A DNA stretch of 64,000 nt from Methylacidimicrobium sp. B4 (GCF_017310545.1 NZ_CP066203.1:1860001-1924000); one strand, 5' to 3'; positions 42,865-52,446 are shown, numbered from the stretch's first letter. Program-made: numbers and translations. Notes: a model not told the origin generated them from the sequence alone.

Positions 42865-44261
42865 TGGGGAAGGCGACGGGTTTGCCAATGGAACTTCTCC
42901 AGGAGGTTTTTTGCTACGGCGAGCCGATAGGCCCTGCTCCCCCGGTGATCGTCGATCGGCGCAAGGGATGCTGCGAGGGCTCGCCGGGCTCGCTCGATCG
43001 CCGGGAGCTCCCAGGGCTTGCCCTCAAGCTCTTCCTCCGCCGCCGCGGCACGGAGGGGCCGGTCGGCGACGCCCCCGAGCGCCAAGCCGATCCGCCGCAC
43101 GCGCCGCACGGCATCGAGATCGAGCGCAGCGGCCAGGGAGACGGTGGCGATGTCATCGCTCTGCCGCTTCGCGACCTTGTAGAAGCGGACGATCGAGGGA
43201 TAGGGCTTCGGGATCCGAATGGCGCAGATGACCTCCCCGGGCCGAAGCGCCGTTTTCCGGTAGCCCAGGAAAAATGTGCCCAGCGAGATCTCCCGGCTTC
43301 CTTCGGAGGAGAGAAGCACGATCCGCGCATCGAGGGCGAGGAGCAGCGGGGCCGAGTCTCCCACCGGGGAAGCCGTCGCCAGGTTCCCCCCCAGCGTCGC
43401 GCGGTTCCGGATCAGCGGTGAGGCGAAAAGCGGGAGCCACTCCCGTAGTCCGGGCGGAGGCTCAGGGATCTCCCCGAGACGCTCCTCGATTTCGCGCAGC
43501 GAAAGCCCGGCTCCGATCTCGATTCCTTGGGCGTCCTCGCGGAAGCCGCGCAGCTCGGGGATCCCCTCGAGGCTGACCAGGCAGGGAAAGCGCCGAAAGC
43601 GGAGGTTGCGTTCCACCGAAAGATCGGTCATCCCGGCCGCCCACCGTGCCTCCGGATAGCGGGAGGAGAGCTTCCAGAGCGCATCGAGGCTGGTTGGCCG
43701 CAGGAAGCGTTCGGGACCCGATTCCCAGGAGAGAGGACCGAGCCGGGGCGGAGGAGAGGAAAGGCGTCGGAAGAGCGGATGATCGGCTTCGAGGGGGGGG
43801 AGTCGGAGCGCGGCATCCCGAATCGGCCGATAGCCGGTGCAGCGGCAGAGGTTGCCCGAGAGGGCGCTAAGATCGACTCCTCTCTTCAGACGATCGCTCT
43901 GCTCCGCAAAGAGCGAGACCACGAACCCCGGGGTGCAATAGCCGCATTGCGAGCCCCCTTCCTCCACCATCCCCCGCTGGGCCTGGCACATCCGGTCTCC
44001 CTCGGCCAGCGCTTCGACCGTGTAGATCTCCCGGTGGGCCGCGGCGGCGAGGGGAACCAGGCAGCTATTGATGGCGCGCAGGCACGATCTCCCTTCCCGC
44101 TCCTCGACCCAGAGGAGGGCGCAGGCTCCGCACTCCCCTTCGGCGCACCCCTCCTTCGCTCCCGTGAGGCCGAGCGACCGGACGTAGTCGAGCAGGGTCT
44201 CCCCCGCCTCGCTCGATCCGACGATGCGCACTCGGCCATTGATCGTGAGAGGAAAGCTCAT
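42861..44261 (-). CDS. xdhA: Xanthine dehydrogenase, 2Fe-2S and FAD subunit
   Basis: 466 residues. The plant-type 2Fe-2S site is GCAEGECGACALLWVEE with a fourth Cys downstream. The second cluster is GGSQCGYCTPGFVVSLF with NLCRCTGYRPIRDAALR. The FAD domain has RWAAGMTDLSVERNLRF and IRNRATLGGNLATASPVGDS. It carries electrons from the molybdenum site to NAD+. It is the first gene of the long minus-strand purine operon. The preceding 171-bp gap to the divergent ureidoglycine gene should hold both promoters, though I see no clear consensus pair. Confidence 0.94.
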   Translation of the reverse strand: MSFPLTINGRVRIVGSSEAGETLLDYVRSLGLTGAKEGCAEGECGACALLWVEEREGRSCLRAINSCLVPLAAAAHREIYTVEALAEGDRMCQAQRGMVEEGGSQCGYCTPGFVVSLFAEQSDRLKRGVDLSALSGNLCRCTGYRPIRDAALRLPPLEADHPLFRRLSSPPPRLGPLSWESGPERFLRPTSLDALWKLSSRYPEARWAAGMTDLSVERNLRFRRFPCLVSLEGIPELRGFREDAQGIEIGAGLSLREIEERLGEIPEPPPGLREWLPLFASPLIRNRATLGGNLATASPVGDSAPLLLALDARIVLLSSEGSREISLGTFFLGYRKTALRPGEVICAIRIPKPYPSIVRFYKVAKRQSDDIATVSLAAALDLDAVRRVRRIGLALGGVADRPLRAAAAEEELEGKPWELPAIERARRALAASLAPIDDHRGSRAYRLAVAKNLLEKFHWQTRRLPH

Positions 44262-44432
44262 TGCGTCCAATCACCCGCTTCCCTTCCCGGAAAACCGCAA
44301 CCCCTCTTTCCTTGCGCTGCCTCAGGCAAGCAGAAGGCGTGCCACCGTCTAATCTAGCCGAGATCTTCAGAAACCGGAAGGGGCAGCCGGACGCCGTCGC
44401 GGCACAAAAGTTGCTTATCGTCAGCCGATGGC

Positions 44433-45227
44433 ATGACGGCGACTAGCGGTGGGAAGGAATCCTTCGCGGAGAGGTCGTCGCTCCTCGGCAGCACGCGGAC
44501 GGTGGTCGCAAGAAGGCATGCGCTGCTGGAGCCGGCAAGCCATGTCCGCGGCGGGCTGCCGGGATTCCCTGCCCATGCTGCGGTGATCTTGATCTCCCCT
44601 CAAATCGGTGCCGGCTTCGTCCAGTTCCTCATCCATTTGAAAGGAGAGGAGGGGGGCGGCTCAAGCCTGCCGGGAGTCGAGAGCTTCCTCTACCTCCTTG
44701 CCGGAGAGGCCTCCGCCGATCTCGGCGGGCGAGCAGCTTCGCTCGCCGCAGGCGATTTCTTCTTCTCCCCACCGGGCATCGAATGGAGCCTCCGTGCGGG
44801 CGGCTCCGGTGCTCATGCCGTCGTCTTTCAGAAGACCTATGCCCGCCTGCCGGGAGTGGAGCCTCCTTCGCCGGTCCTCGGACGAACCGAGGAGGGAGGG
44901 GGTCTCCCCTTTTTGGGCGATCCCGATGCCCTTCTCCAGACCTTCCTCCCCGAGGAACCCTCCTTCGACATGGCGGTGAACCTTTTTCACTTCCGTCCAG
45001 GCGCCTCCCTCCCCTTCGTGGAGGCGCACGTGATGGAACATGGGCTGTTGATGCTCCAAGGGAGAGGGATCTACCGGCTCGACGACGCCTGGTATCCGGT
45101 GGTGGCGGGGGATGCGATCTGGATGGCCCCCTATTGCCCGCAGTGGTTTGCGGCCCTCGGTCCCACGCCGGCCCGCTATCTTTATTACAAGGACGTGGGC
45201 CGCCATCCCCTGCGTGGCTCGCCTTGA
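44433..45227 (+). CDS. (S)-ureidoglycine aminohydrolase, bicupin
   Basis: The 264-residue product has two cupin repeats: SLPGVESFLYLLAGEASADL / GDFFFSPPGIEWSLRA in the first and FRPGASLPFVEAHVMEHGLL / GDAIWMAPYCPQWFAALG in the second, the latter with the metal His/Glu set. ARRHALLEPASHVRGGLPGF at the start is typical of the YlbA/UGlyAH family. It releases ammonia from ureidoglycine to give (S)-ureidoglycolate. The next gene, 12 bases on, encodes an amidase fitting the following step. Confidence 0.88.
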   Translation: MTATSGGKESFAERSSLLGSTRTVVARRHALLEPASHVRGGLPGFPAHAAVILISPQIGAGFVQFLIHLKGEEGGGSSLPGVESFLYLLAGEASADLGGRAASLAAGDFFFSPPGIEWSLRAGGSGAHAVVFQKTYARLPGVEPPSPVLGRTEEGGGLPFLGDPDALLQTFLPEEPSFDMAVNLFHFRPGASLPFVEAHVMEHGLLMLQGRGIYRLDDAWYPVVAGDAIWMAPYCPQWFAALGPTPARYLYYKDVGRHPLRGSP

Positions 45228-45239
45228 GAGTGGGCGGAG

Positions 45240-46496
45240 ATGGAGGATCGCTTCGGCTGCGCACCGCTTCCGATTCGCCGAGAGCGGATCGTCTCCCTTC
45301 TGGAAGAGCTGGCGGCCTTTTCCGACCCACCTTCCCCGGGCGTCACCCGGATCCTCTTCTCGCCGCCCGATCTGGCAGCGCGAACGTGGCTCAAGGCCCG
45401 CTGCCGGGAGCAGGGACTCGCCATCCGGGAAGATGCCGCCGGTAACCTCTTTGCTCGATGGGTGGGCCGGGAGCCCGATCTCCCAGCGATTGCCACGGGC
45501 TCCCATATCGACGCTGTCCCGCATTCGGGTCGCTTCGATGGGACCGTCGGGGTCGTGGGAGCGCTCGAGGCCTTCCGGGCCCTCCGCCAATCGGGATTTC
45601 GCCCAAAACGGTCCCTGGAGCTCGTGGTCTTCACCGCCGAGGAACCGACCCGTTTTGGCATCAGCTGCTTGGGCAGCCGGCTCCTCTCCGGAAGAATGCG
45701 GCCGGAGGATCTGGAAAGGTTGCAGGACGAAGCGGGCGAGAGCTTCCCTCGGCTCCGCGAGCGCGCGGGCTTGGCGCAACTCCCACTCTCCGCCCTTGCG
45801 CCGCCCCGTTATGCGGCATTTCTCGAGCTCCACATCGAGCAGGGCCCGGTTCTCGCAGGGACGGGCGAGGCGATTGGAGCCGTCGAGGCGATCGCGGCCC
45901 CGGCCGCCTATCGAGTCCGTTGGGAAGGGGTGAGCGGACATGCGGGCACGCTGCTCATGCCCGATCGGCGAGATGCCCTGGCGGGTGCTGCGGAAGCAAT
46001 CCTTGCCGTCGAGCGCGCAGCCAAGGAATCGGGGTCTCTCGACACGGTCGCCACGGTGGGAGAGATTGCCGTGAGCCCCGGGGCTCTCAACTCGGTTGCG
46101 GGCAGCGCCTCCTTCGGGATCGACCTGCGCGACAGCGATCCGCGGCGACGCGAGCGCGTGGCGCGCGCCATGCGCCAATCCCTTGGGGAGATCGCAAAGC
46201 GACGAGGATTGAAGCTCAGTTGGCAAATCCTCTACGAAGATCCCCCCGCCGCTTGCGATCCCGCGCTCGTCGCACAGATCCTCGAAAGCGCCGATCGGCT
46301 CGGGCTCCGGGCACGGAGGATGATCAGCCGGGCCTATCATGACTCCCTCTTCCTGGCTCTCCTCTGCCCGGTTGCGATGATCTTCATCCCATGTCGAGGA
46401 GGCAAGAGCCACTGTCCGGAAGAGTACTCCTCGCCCGAGCAGATCGAGGCCGGAGTGCATGTCCTGGCCGATTGCTTGCGGGCCTTGGCGGGCTAG
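45240..46496 (+). CDS. Ureidoglycolate amidohydrolase or related M20-type ureide amidase
   Basis: The 418-residue product is a second hydantoinase/carbamoylase-type enzyme. Motifs are IATGSHIDAVPHSGRFDGTV, VFTAEEPTRFGISCLGSRLL, LELHIEQGPVLAGTGEAIG, GVSGHAGTLLMPDRRDALAG and RAYHDSLFLALLCPVAMIF. Because allC lies beside allantoinase and this gene is paired with ureidoglycine aminohydrolase, the simplest assignment is (S)-ureidoglycolate to glyoxylate, CO2 and two ammonia. Allantoate or beta-ureidopropionate remain possible substrates. Confidence 0.82.
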   Translation: MEDRFGCAPLPIRRERIVSLLEELAAFSDPPSPGVTRILFSPPDLAARTWLKARCREQGLAIREDAAGNLFARWVGREPDLPAIATGSHIDAVPHSGRFDGTVGVVGALEAFRALRQSGFRPKRSLELVVFTAEEPTRFGISCLGSRLLSGRMRPEDLERLQDEAGESFPRLRERAGLAQLPLSALAPPRYAAFLELHIEQGPVLAGTGEAIGAVEAIAAPAAYRVRWEGVSGHAGTLLMPDRRDALAGAAEAILAVERAAKESGSLDTVATVGEIAVSPGALNSVAGSASFGIDLRDSDPRRRERVARAMRQSLGEIAKRRGLKLSWQILYEDPPAACDPALVAQILESADRLGLRARRMISRAYHDSLFLALLCPVAMIFIPCRGGKSHCPEEYSSPEQIEAGVHVLADCLRALAG

Positions 46497-46549
46497 CCGG
46501 CTCGCAACCGCCATCGACATGGGCAGATCCCTGCGCGAGGCATTGCCCC

Positions 46550-47734
46550 TCACGCATCCATCTTCGGCAGGATCCTCTTCATGAATCCGTCGAACAAGGG
46601 AACGGTGAATGCCGTATCGCCGTGAGCGGGGCTGTAGATCATCCCTTTGGCAATCAGGCGATTTCGCAGCGGCGCTGCCGAGGTAACCGTCATTCTCAGT
46701 CGTTCCGCGATGTCGCCGGAGCGATGAGGCCCCGCACCGAGCTCCGCCATGGCACGCAGATAACGCTTCTCGGCACGAGTCAGCCTGTCGAAGCGTACAC
46801 GGAAAAAGCCGTCGTCCAACTCCGCCAACGCCAAGGTTGTCGCACGCTCCGCGTCGCTGCGGGAAATTGGCGAAGCATCGGCCAGATTCCAGGCATGCCT
46901 TCCCCATTCCTGGAGAAAGTAGGGATATCCCTGAGTTTGGTCGAGAATCTCCTTGATTGCCAGCGGCTCGAAATCGACGTGCTCCTTTTTGGCTGGTATG
47001 CAGAGCGCGGCGCGAGCGGCGTGATCATCCAGGCGATCAATCTGCACGAACTCGAAGAGCCTTTCTGCGTATGATTTGGCACGTCCCATCTGCCCGATCA
47101 GTTGTGGCAAGCCTGCGGCAAGCATCGTGATCGGCAACTGGCGTTGGCTCGCTTCGTGCAACGCCCGGATCAAGGAAGCGAGCTCATCATCCCGCACATA
47201 TTGGAGCTCGTCGATGAAGAGCGCGACGGCTGTATCGTACTCGCGCGCTGCATGCCCGATGGATGTCAGCAGCTCGGTCAGGTCGATATCCAGATGGCCG
47301 CTATCGGCAAGACCGCGTTCCGGCTCGAACTCCGTGCTGATTTCGATATCCTTGTATTTGATTTTCCAAGCATTCACGAAGCCTGCGAAAGCCTTTCGAG
47401 CTATTCCGAGAGCGGCGCGCACGCGCTGGCCTCTGTCGAGCCGTAGAAGAATGACCCGCAGAATTGGGATCAAGAGTGCGGGCAAGGACCTGCCTTCCGG
47501 CGCTTCGATCTTCACGCTGGCAAAGCCCCGGGCCTCGGCATCGACCTCGATTCGGTTCAGCAGCACCGTCTTGCCGACTCCGCGTAGCCCGTGAAGGATC
47601 AAGCTTCGGGCGGAACGGCCAGACCGTATCCGGTCGAGCGCGATCGCGGCTCGTTCGATCCACGCATCCCGTCCAGCTAGTTCCGGAGGTGGCGTTCCGG
47701 CACCAGGAGCATAAGGATTCTTTCGTGGATCCAT
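46550..47734 (-). CDS. AAA-type ATPase with C-terminal winged helix, likely insertion in the purine island
   Basis: The 394-residue product has Walker A GLRGVGKTVLLNRIEVDA near residue 50, Walker B VALFIDELQYV near 165, and sensor-like TMLAAGLPQLIG. It ends with a winged-helix-like domain (RFDRLTRAEKRYLRAMAELG). This architecture is common in stand-alone STAND/ORC-like ATPases found near mobile DNA, of unknown role. The upstream region is much more AT-rich than its surroundings, and no purine function is expected, so horizontal arrival is likely. Confidence 0.82.
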   Translation of the reverse strand: MDPRKNPYAPGAGTPPPELAGRDAWIERAAIALDRIRSGRSARSLILHGLRGVGKTVLLNRIEVDAEARGFASVKIEAPEGRSLPALLIPILRVILLRLDRGQRVRAALGIARKAFAGFVNAWKIKYKDIEISTEFEPERGLADSGHLDIDLTELLTSIGHAAREYDTAVALFIDELQYVRDDELASLIRALHEASQRQLPITMLAAGLPQLIGQMGRAKSYAERLFEFVQIDRLDDHAARAALCIPAKKEHVDFEPLAIKEILDQTQGYPYFLQEWGRHAWNLADASPISRSDAERATTLALAELDDGFFRVRFDRLTRAEKRYLRAMAELGAGPHRSGDIAERLRMTVTSAAPLRNRLIAKGMIYSPAHGDTAFTVPLFDGFMKRILPKMDA

Positions 47735-47754
47735 TTATACAAAAGTTAGCAGTA

Positions 47755-47785
47755 TTATCATAATGTGATAAGATTAGATAAGAAC
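47755..47785 (-). promoter_or_regulatory. AT-rich promoter and palindrome upstream of the ATPase gene
   Basis: TTATCA (47755-47760) and TGATAA (47766-47771) form a perfect inverted repeat with a five-base spacer. It overlaps a minus-strand -10-like TATGAT (47762-47757). A weak -35 (TTCTTA) lies 16 bases further upstream. The predicted leader is about 20 bases. The palindrome may be a repressor site. The remainder of the 309-bp gap up to 48043 shows no gene. Confidence 0.35.
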
Positions 47786-48043
47786 CGTATAAGGCAACCG
47801 AGCGCCCTGGTCAAGATCCCTTGTCCCGGGAGGGGAATCTACGGAAGAGGCGCCTCCCGGGATCGCCAGGAGGAACCGCTACGGTCCGATCGAACGGGCT
47901 TCCCCTCTCTTCCTTGCCGTTGCCGCAGACAGGGAGGCACCCTGGCCGCGGCTGCCCGTGAACGGGGGAACTTCGCTCCAGCCCGAACGGAGCCAGCGCC
48001 CGCCGTAATGCGAGCCAGGAAGCCTTTCCAGAGGCTGCCTCGA

Positions 48044-49411
48044 TCACCCGAGAGCTGCCGCCTGCTTCTCACGCTGGGTCAGGCTGAGGTAGAGCAGAGC
48101 CGAGACGACGGCGCCAACGATGACCGCACCATCGCCCCATTCGGGATGCGCGGCGGCGATGGGTCCGAGGAACCAAGGCTCTTGCCGGATGAAGGGGAGG
48201 GAAGAGAGAACTCCGCCCAGCCAGCAGAAAAAGCCGATCGACCCCGTGTCGAGGGAAGGGATCCGCGAGAGGCGTGGCCGGAGGTGGGCGATCGCCAGGA
48301 TCGGAAGGCGCGGGAAGATCAGGTAGGCGAGCAGGAAGAGGAGCCCCTCGTACCGCTGGTAGAATTCCTGCTGGCCGAAAAGCGCGACGGCAAGGCCCGT
48401 TGCACCAACAAGGAGAGAGGCTTGGTATTGGGGGAGGCGGAGCCCGGCACCCAGGAGGGAGAGGCCAGCCGAGTAGAGATTGATCATGTTGGCGCTGATC
48501 GTTCCCATCACGATCGCTGCCGCGAGGAGCAGGTGGAGGGAGCCCGGCAGCAAGGAGAAGAGCAGATCTGTCGGGTCTTCGGAGCGGATCGCTCCCCCCA
48601 GGAAGGCGCCGAGGATCTCGATCCAGGTAGTCGAGAGAAAGGCTCCCCAGAAGGTGTGCCAGAAGACCTGCCGCTCGATCGACCGGGGCTCGTTCTCGTA
48701 GCGGAGGTAGCGGGAGTAGTCGGCAGCGAAGAGCATCCAGCCGCCGAGGTAGGAGAGGGAGATGGTTGCCCCGAGGATCCATGCCCCGGGGACCGCTGCT
48801 CCACTCCCAATTTTCGGTGCTGGGCAGGAGCCGACCGGGAGGGGGAGCAGGGCGAGCGCAGAGACGACGGAGAAGAGGAGTACGAGGACCAGGAAGCAGG
48901 CATCTCCCGCCCGAAGGATGAGCTTGTGGCCGATGCTGGCAACCAGGATTTGGACCGCGGCGAGCAGGAGGATCGCCGGGGCGGGAGGGATCGAGAGGAT
49001 ATGCTCGAGGGCATAGGCGCAGACCACCGTGTTGACGGCAAACCAGGAGGCGCCGTTCAAGAAGTTGATCCAAGAGAGCACGCGGTTGCCCGGGCGGCCG
49101 AACCACCGTTCGCAGAGAGCCATCATCGGGACGCCGTAGCGGACGCCGTAGGTGGAGAAGAGGCCGAGCGCGAGGGAGCCCAGGAAGTTGGCGACGGCGA
49201 TCGCCAGCGCGGCCTGCCAGAGCGGGAGGCCGAGGAGGGTGGTCGCGATGGCTCCCGTGCCCAAGGTCGCGATGTTGACGTTGGCGGCCATCCAGAGTCG
49301 GAAGAGGCTTTCCGGCTGGCCGTGGGCTTCTTGCGCCGTGACCCGCTCGATTCCCTTCACCTCGAAGGGAGAGCTCTTCCTCGTGGCTCGCAGGGGCATT
49401 CCCTTCCTCAT
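48044..49411 (-). CDS. NCS1-family permease for cytosine/purines/allantoin
   Basis: The 455-residue product has about twelve helices with NCS1 features: MAANVNIATLGTGAIATTLL near the start, NFLGSLALGLFSTYGVRYGV, FLNGASWFAVNTVVCAYALE and LGGWMLFAADYSRYLR. It should import a nucleobase or hydantoin through the inner membrane. ATG 49411 overlaps the stop of the 5-hydroxyisourate hydrolase gene (ATGA); the open frame beyond is only a shadow of that gene. It likely works with the TonB receptor two genes upstream. Confidence 0.9.
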   Translation of the reverse strand: MRKGMPLRATRKSSPFEVKGIERVTAQEAHGQPESLFRLWMAANVNIATLGTGAIATTLLGLPLWQAALAIAVANFLGSLALGLFSTYGVRYGVPMMALCERWFGRPGNRVLSWINFLNGASWFAVNTVVCAYALEHILSIPPAPAILLLAAVQILVASIGHKLILRAGDACFLVLVLLFSVVSALALLPLPVGSCPAPKIGSGAAVPGAWILGATISLSYLGGWMLFAADYSRYLRYENEPRSIERQVFWHTFWGAFLSTTWIEILGAFLGGAIRSEDPTDLLFSLLPGSLHLLLAAAIVMGTISANMINLYSAGLSLLGAGLRLPQYQASLLVGATGLAVALFGQQEFYQRYEGLLFLLAYLIFPRLPILAIAHLRPRLSRIPSLDTGSIGFFCWLGGVLSSLPFIRQEPWFLGPIAAAHPEWGDGAVIVGAVVSALLYLSLTQREKQAAALG

Positions 49412-49755
49412 TGCCCGCGGTAGACCGTGTAGCTCCATGGGGTGATGAGAAGTGGGATGTGGACGGGATCGGTCGTTCCGCTCATGCCGAAGCGGATCAC
49501 GATCTCGTCGAGGAAGGGCGGCTCGGGAAGCGAGATCCCCGCTTGGGTAAAATAGCCCGCAATCGCAAAGACGATCTCGTACCGCCCGGCTTCGAGAAGT
49601 GCCTTCCCCGGGGGCGTGCAGGCCGCCCTTCCTGTTCGATCGGTCCGGCACTCGGCCAAGAGCTCCTGTGACTCGGCGCGGTAGAGGCGGAGCGGCACCC
49701 CCTCTGCGGGTCTTCCGTGGAACAGATCGAGCACGTGGGTCGTGAGGTCGGTCAT
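49408..49755 (-). CDS. 5-hydroxyisourate hydrolase (transthyretin-like)
   Basis: 115 residues with LTTHVLDLFHGRPAEGVPLR at the N-terminus, the central RTDRTGRA motif, and VHIPLLITPWSYTVYRGQ at the end, equal to the family YRGS-type tail with its active-site residues. It hydrolyses 5-hydroxyisourate, the PuuD product, to OHCU. The OHCU decarboxylase that often accompanies it is absent here. It lies between the TonB receptor and permease genes. Confidence 0.94.
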   Translation of the reverse strand: MTDLTTHVLDLFHGRPAEGVPLRLYRAESQELLAECRTDRTGRAACTPPGKALLEAGRYEIVFAIAGYFTQAGISLPEPPFLDEIVIRFGMSGTTDPVHIPLLITPWSYTVYRGQ

Positions 49756-49760
49756 CCTGG

Positions 49761-52340
49761 CTAGAACTTGTAGGCGACATTGCCCTGGACCCAGAAAGGG
49801 AGGCCCGCCACGATCTGCTCGGTGTCCATCTCTCTCCCGAAGGTCACCCCCGGGCCATAGGGAAACCAGAGATGCCGGTTGTCGGTCAGGTTATAGATAT
49901 TGACTGCGAAATCCCACCGGGGTGTGGCGTAGTAGAGGCGCGCGTTGATGACATATTCGGTGGGGATCTCGAGGTTGTAGGCATAGTCGAGATACTGGTT
50001 GCTCAGGACGAGCGCCGAAAGGGTGACACCCAGTCCTCCGTCGGTCTGGTAGGTGACCATGGCGCTCAAGGTCTGATCGGGCCACCCGACAAAGGCATAC
50101 TTTCCGGGGGGATAGTTGGCCGCGTTGTTGAGCGGAAGCCCCTGGGCGAGTGCAGTCGAGGTCGAATAGGTCTGAAACTGAAAGGGGCCGACGGGCATCC
50201 CCGACCAGTTCTCGGTGCCGTTGGCGAGCATATATTGGACGCGCGCCCAGAAGTTCCTGCTCGGCTGGTAGGTGAGCGCGAGCTCGAATCCCTTGATGTA
50301 GGCTGGCGTCGGAGGCATGCCCATGTTGGCGATGTAGAAATCCTGGCTGAAGCCCGCGGTGGTGATGTAGAGCTTGTCCTGGAGCAGGCTGAACTTGAAG
50401 CCTCCTTCAATGAGCTGATTGACCAGCCGGAACTCCGCCCCATCGTAAAAGGGCGTATAGCCTCCCATGACCCCCACCGCACTCGTATAGCCCCAGTTGT
50501 AGTCGAAGTAGGCGGTCATCCAGGGGAAGGGCTTGTAGACCGGGCTCACGTTGACCATCGGCATGAGCACCGCCGCATCGTATCCGGTCGAGAGGAAGGC
50601 CGGGGTGCCTGGAGGCGTTTGGGCGGTGATGAAGAGGCCGGTTGCCCGGGCGCCGACCAGCAGGGTGAGCTGATCGGTAAAGTGGATGTTGTGCTGGTAG
50701 AAGGGGGCGACCTGCCAGAACTGCGAATCTTCGGTGAGCGAGTAGCCGTTCAAGGGCTCGAAATACCATCCGGCGGGAGCCGATGGGATGGGCCAATCTC
50801 CTCCGCCGTAGGCGAGGGGATTTCCCACTCCCGCTGCGAAGGAGCTCGAAAGGGAGGAGTTCCATAGGTTGGGATTGGCGAGCGCGGGATTGGCCGGGTT
50901 GCTAATGCTCCAGGAGTTCTGCGTGCCAAAGAAAGAGACGGCCTCGTAGTCGACGTTGCGTTGGAAGCCGAGCTCGACTCCCGCATCGATGTGCTGCTCG
51001 AAGAGGGCCTCTTCCGGATGGAGAGTGGCCAGGACCTCCGTCCGATTGAAGACCTCGTAGTCTCCTGTCACGTCGATGTCCTCCCATTGCGCATAGTCGA
51101 TGAGCGAGCTGCGGATGTAGAAGGCGAAGGTGTTGTTTCGAATGCGCAGGTCGTCGTCGATGACGACATTTTGCACTAGTTGAAGCATCCCGCTCATGCC
51201 TAGGGCGCCGCTGGCCGGATTCATCGCGGTCGAGCGGAGGCTGATCGGAACCAGCGGTCCCGCGTAGGTGTTGAAGTTGGGAAATCCGAAGCCGACCTGC
51301 GAAGGGGGAAGGGCGCCGGTCTGGTAGAGGCCGTTGTCGATGAGCTCGTTGGTCGGCCGATTCAGGAAGTCCATCACGTTGAAGTTGTAGGTGCCGAAAT
51401 CGGAGTAGAAGTCGACCGAGTAGTTGTCGGTGGGGCGAGCGCTCAAGGCCAGGTAGAAGTTCTGCTGGTCGTTGTACTGGTACTGATAGTAGCTCCCATT
51501 CTCCATCCCTAGGTAGCTGAAGCGGTAGGCGACCTTCTTCTCCTTGTCGATCGGCCCGCCGATATCCGCACCCCAGAGGTAATTCTGGTACATGCCGGTC
51601 GTGTCCCAGACATTGCCGCGGAACCGGTCGAAGTAGGGCTGCTTGGTGATGTAGTTGACGGCACCCCCGTTGGCCTGGAGCTCGCCGAAGACCGCGTTGG
51701 GTGGGCCCTCGATCACGTCCATCGACTCGACCATGTTGTAGTTCCAGGGAAGGTTCCACCAGCCCGCGTCCTGCATCGTCATCTGCATCCCGTTGATGAA
51801 TCCCAAGGGCGGCATGCCGCGGATCATGGGAGCAAAGACGAGGTTGTTCCCCGCGGCGGCCGTCGAGCCCGGCGAGAGGAAGGCGGTGCTCACTGGATCG
51901 AAGACTCCTTGGGTGCCCGCTCCCTCGGTCTGCAAGATCTTCTGGTTTACGGGGAAAATCTGGCGAGGGGTGTCGAGAACGCTCATCGGCTCTCCGTAGG
52001 CCCCCGACTCCGTCGGTATCGCTGTCGGCAGCATCGACTCGCCGGGGACGGTTGTGGTGACCACCATGCCGGAGAGGCTGCCCTGCTGCTTTGCGGGCGT
52101 TGGCGCACCAGTCGTTCCGAGGGCCGGAGCCGATCCCTCCGTTGGGACGGTCGCTGGATCGGGAGAGAGGGCCTCGGGCCCGGGGCTGGCGGAGGGAGCG
52201 GCGGGAACGGGAAGGGTCTCCGAGGAGGCGAGGGCTGTGCCCGTCGCAACCACCCAGAGAAGGAGGGAGAGCGGTTGTCCTCCCGCTGGTCGGGGAGTCG
52301 TCGAGATCACAACGATTTTCGGAACGCTCGGTGGTCCCAT
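49761..52340 (-). CDS. TonB-dependent outer-membrane receptor of the purine island
   Basis: About 859 residues. A signal-like N-terminus (LSLLLWVVATGTALASS) is followed by a Pro/Ala-rich stretch, a plug domain (PRQIFPVNQKILQTEGAG, FINGMQMTMQDAGWW, VIEGPPNAVFGELQANGGAV) and a 22-strand-type barrel rich in aromatic residues, ending with Phe (GNVAYKF). A TonB-box-like stretch is MVVTTTVPGE. It lies five bases before the hydroxyisourate hydrolase gene and near a permease, so uric acid, xanthine or another purine is a likely ligand. The start at 52340 is tentative. Confidence 0.85.
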   Translation of the reverse strand: MGPPSVPKIVVISTTPRPAGGQPLSLLLWVVATGTALASSETLPVPAAPSASPGPEALSPDPATVPTEGSAPALGTTGAPTPAKQQGSLSGMVVTTTVPGESMLPTAIPTESGAYGEPMSVLDTPRQIFPVNQKILQTEGAGTQGVFDPVSTAFLSPGSTAAAGNNLVFAPMIRGMPPLGFINGMQMTMQDAGWWNLPWNYNMVESMDVIEGPPNAVFGELQANGGAVNYITKQPYFDRFRGNVWDTTGMYQNYLWGADIGGPIDKEKKVAYRFSYLGMENGSYYQYQYNDQQNFYLALSARPTDNYSVDFYSDFGTYNFNVMDFLNRPTNELIDNGLYQTGALPPSQVGFGFPNFNTYAGPLVPISLRSTAMNPASGALGMSGMLQLVQNVVIDDDLRIRNNTFAFYIRSSLIDYAQWEDIDVTGDYEVFNRTEVLATLHPEEALFEQHIDAGVELGFQRNVDYEAVSFFGTQNSWSISNPANPALANPNLWNSSLSSSFAAGVGNPLAYGGGDWPIPSAPAGWYFEPLNGYSLTEDSQFWQVAPFYQHNIHFTDQLTLLVGARATGLFITAQTPPGTPAFLSTGYDAAVLMPMVNVSPVYKPFPWMTAYFDYNWGYTSAVGVMGGYTPFYDGAEFRLVNQLIEGGFKFSLLQDKLYITTAGFSQDFYIANMGMPPTPAYIKGFELALTYQPSRNFWARVQYMLANGTENWSGMPVGPFQFQTYSTSTALAQGLPLNNAANYPPGKYAFVGWPDQTLSAMVTYQTDGGLGVTLSALVLSNQYLDYAYNLEIPTEYVINARLYYATPRWDFAVNIYNLTDNRHLWFPYGPGVTFGREMDTEQIVAGLPFWVQGNVAYKF

Positions 52341-52446
52341 CCTCCGCTTGGCTCCGGAGGGCAGATAAAGCAGCCGCCGTGCCAAGCGGAGAGGACTGCG
52401 ATCGATCTCTGTGGCATATTTTGTGCTTGATTGCCCAAATACTCCC

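Noticed and set aside
45240-46496. Calling this amidase a second allantoate amidohydrolase
   Set aside because: Sequence alone allows it, but pairing with ureidoglycine aminohydrolase and the presence of allC next to allantoinase make ureidoglycolate the better guess. Kept as uncertain in the feature.
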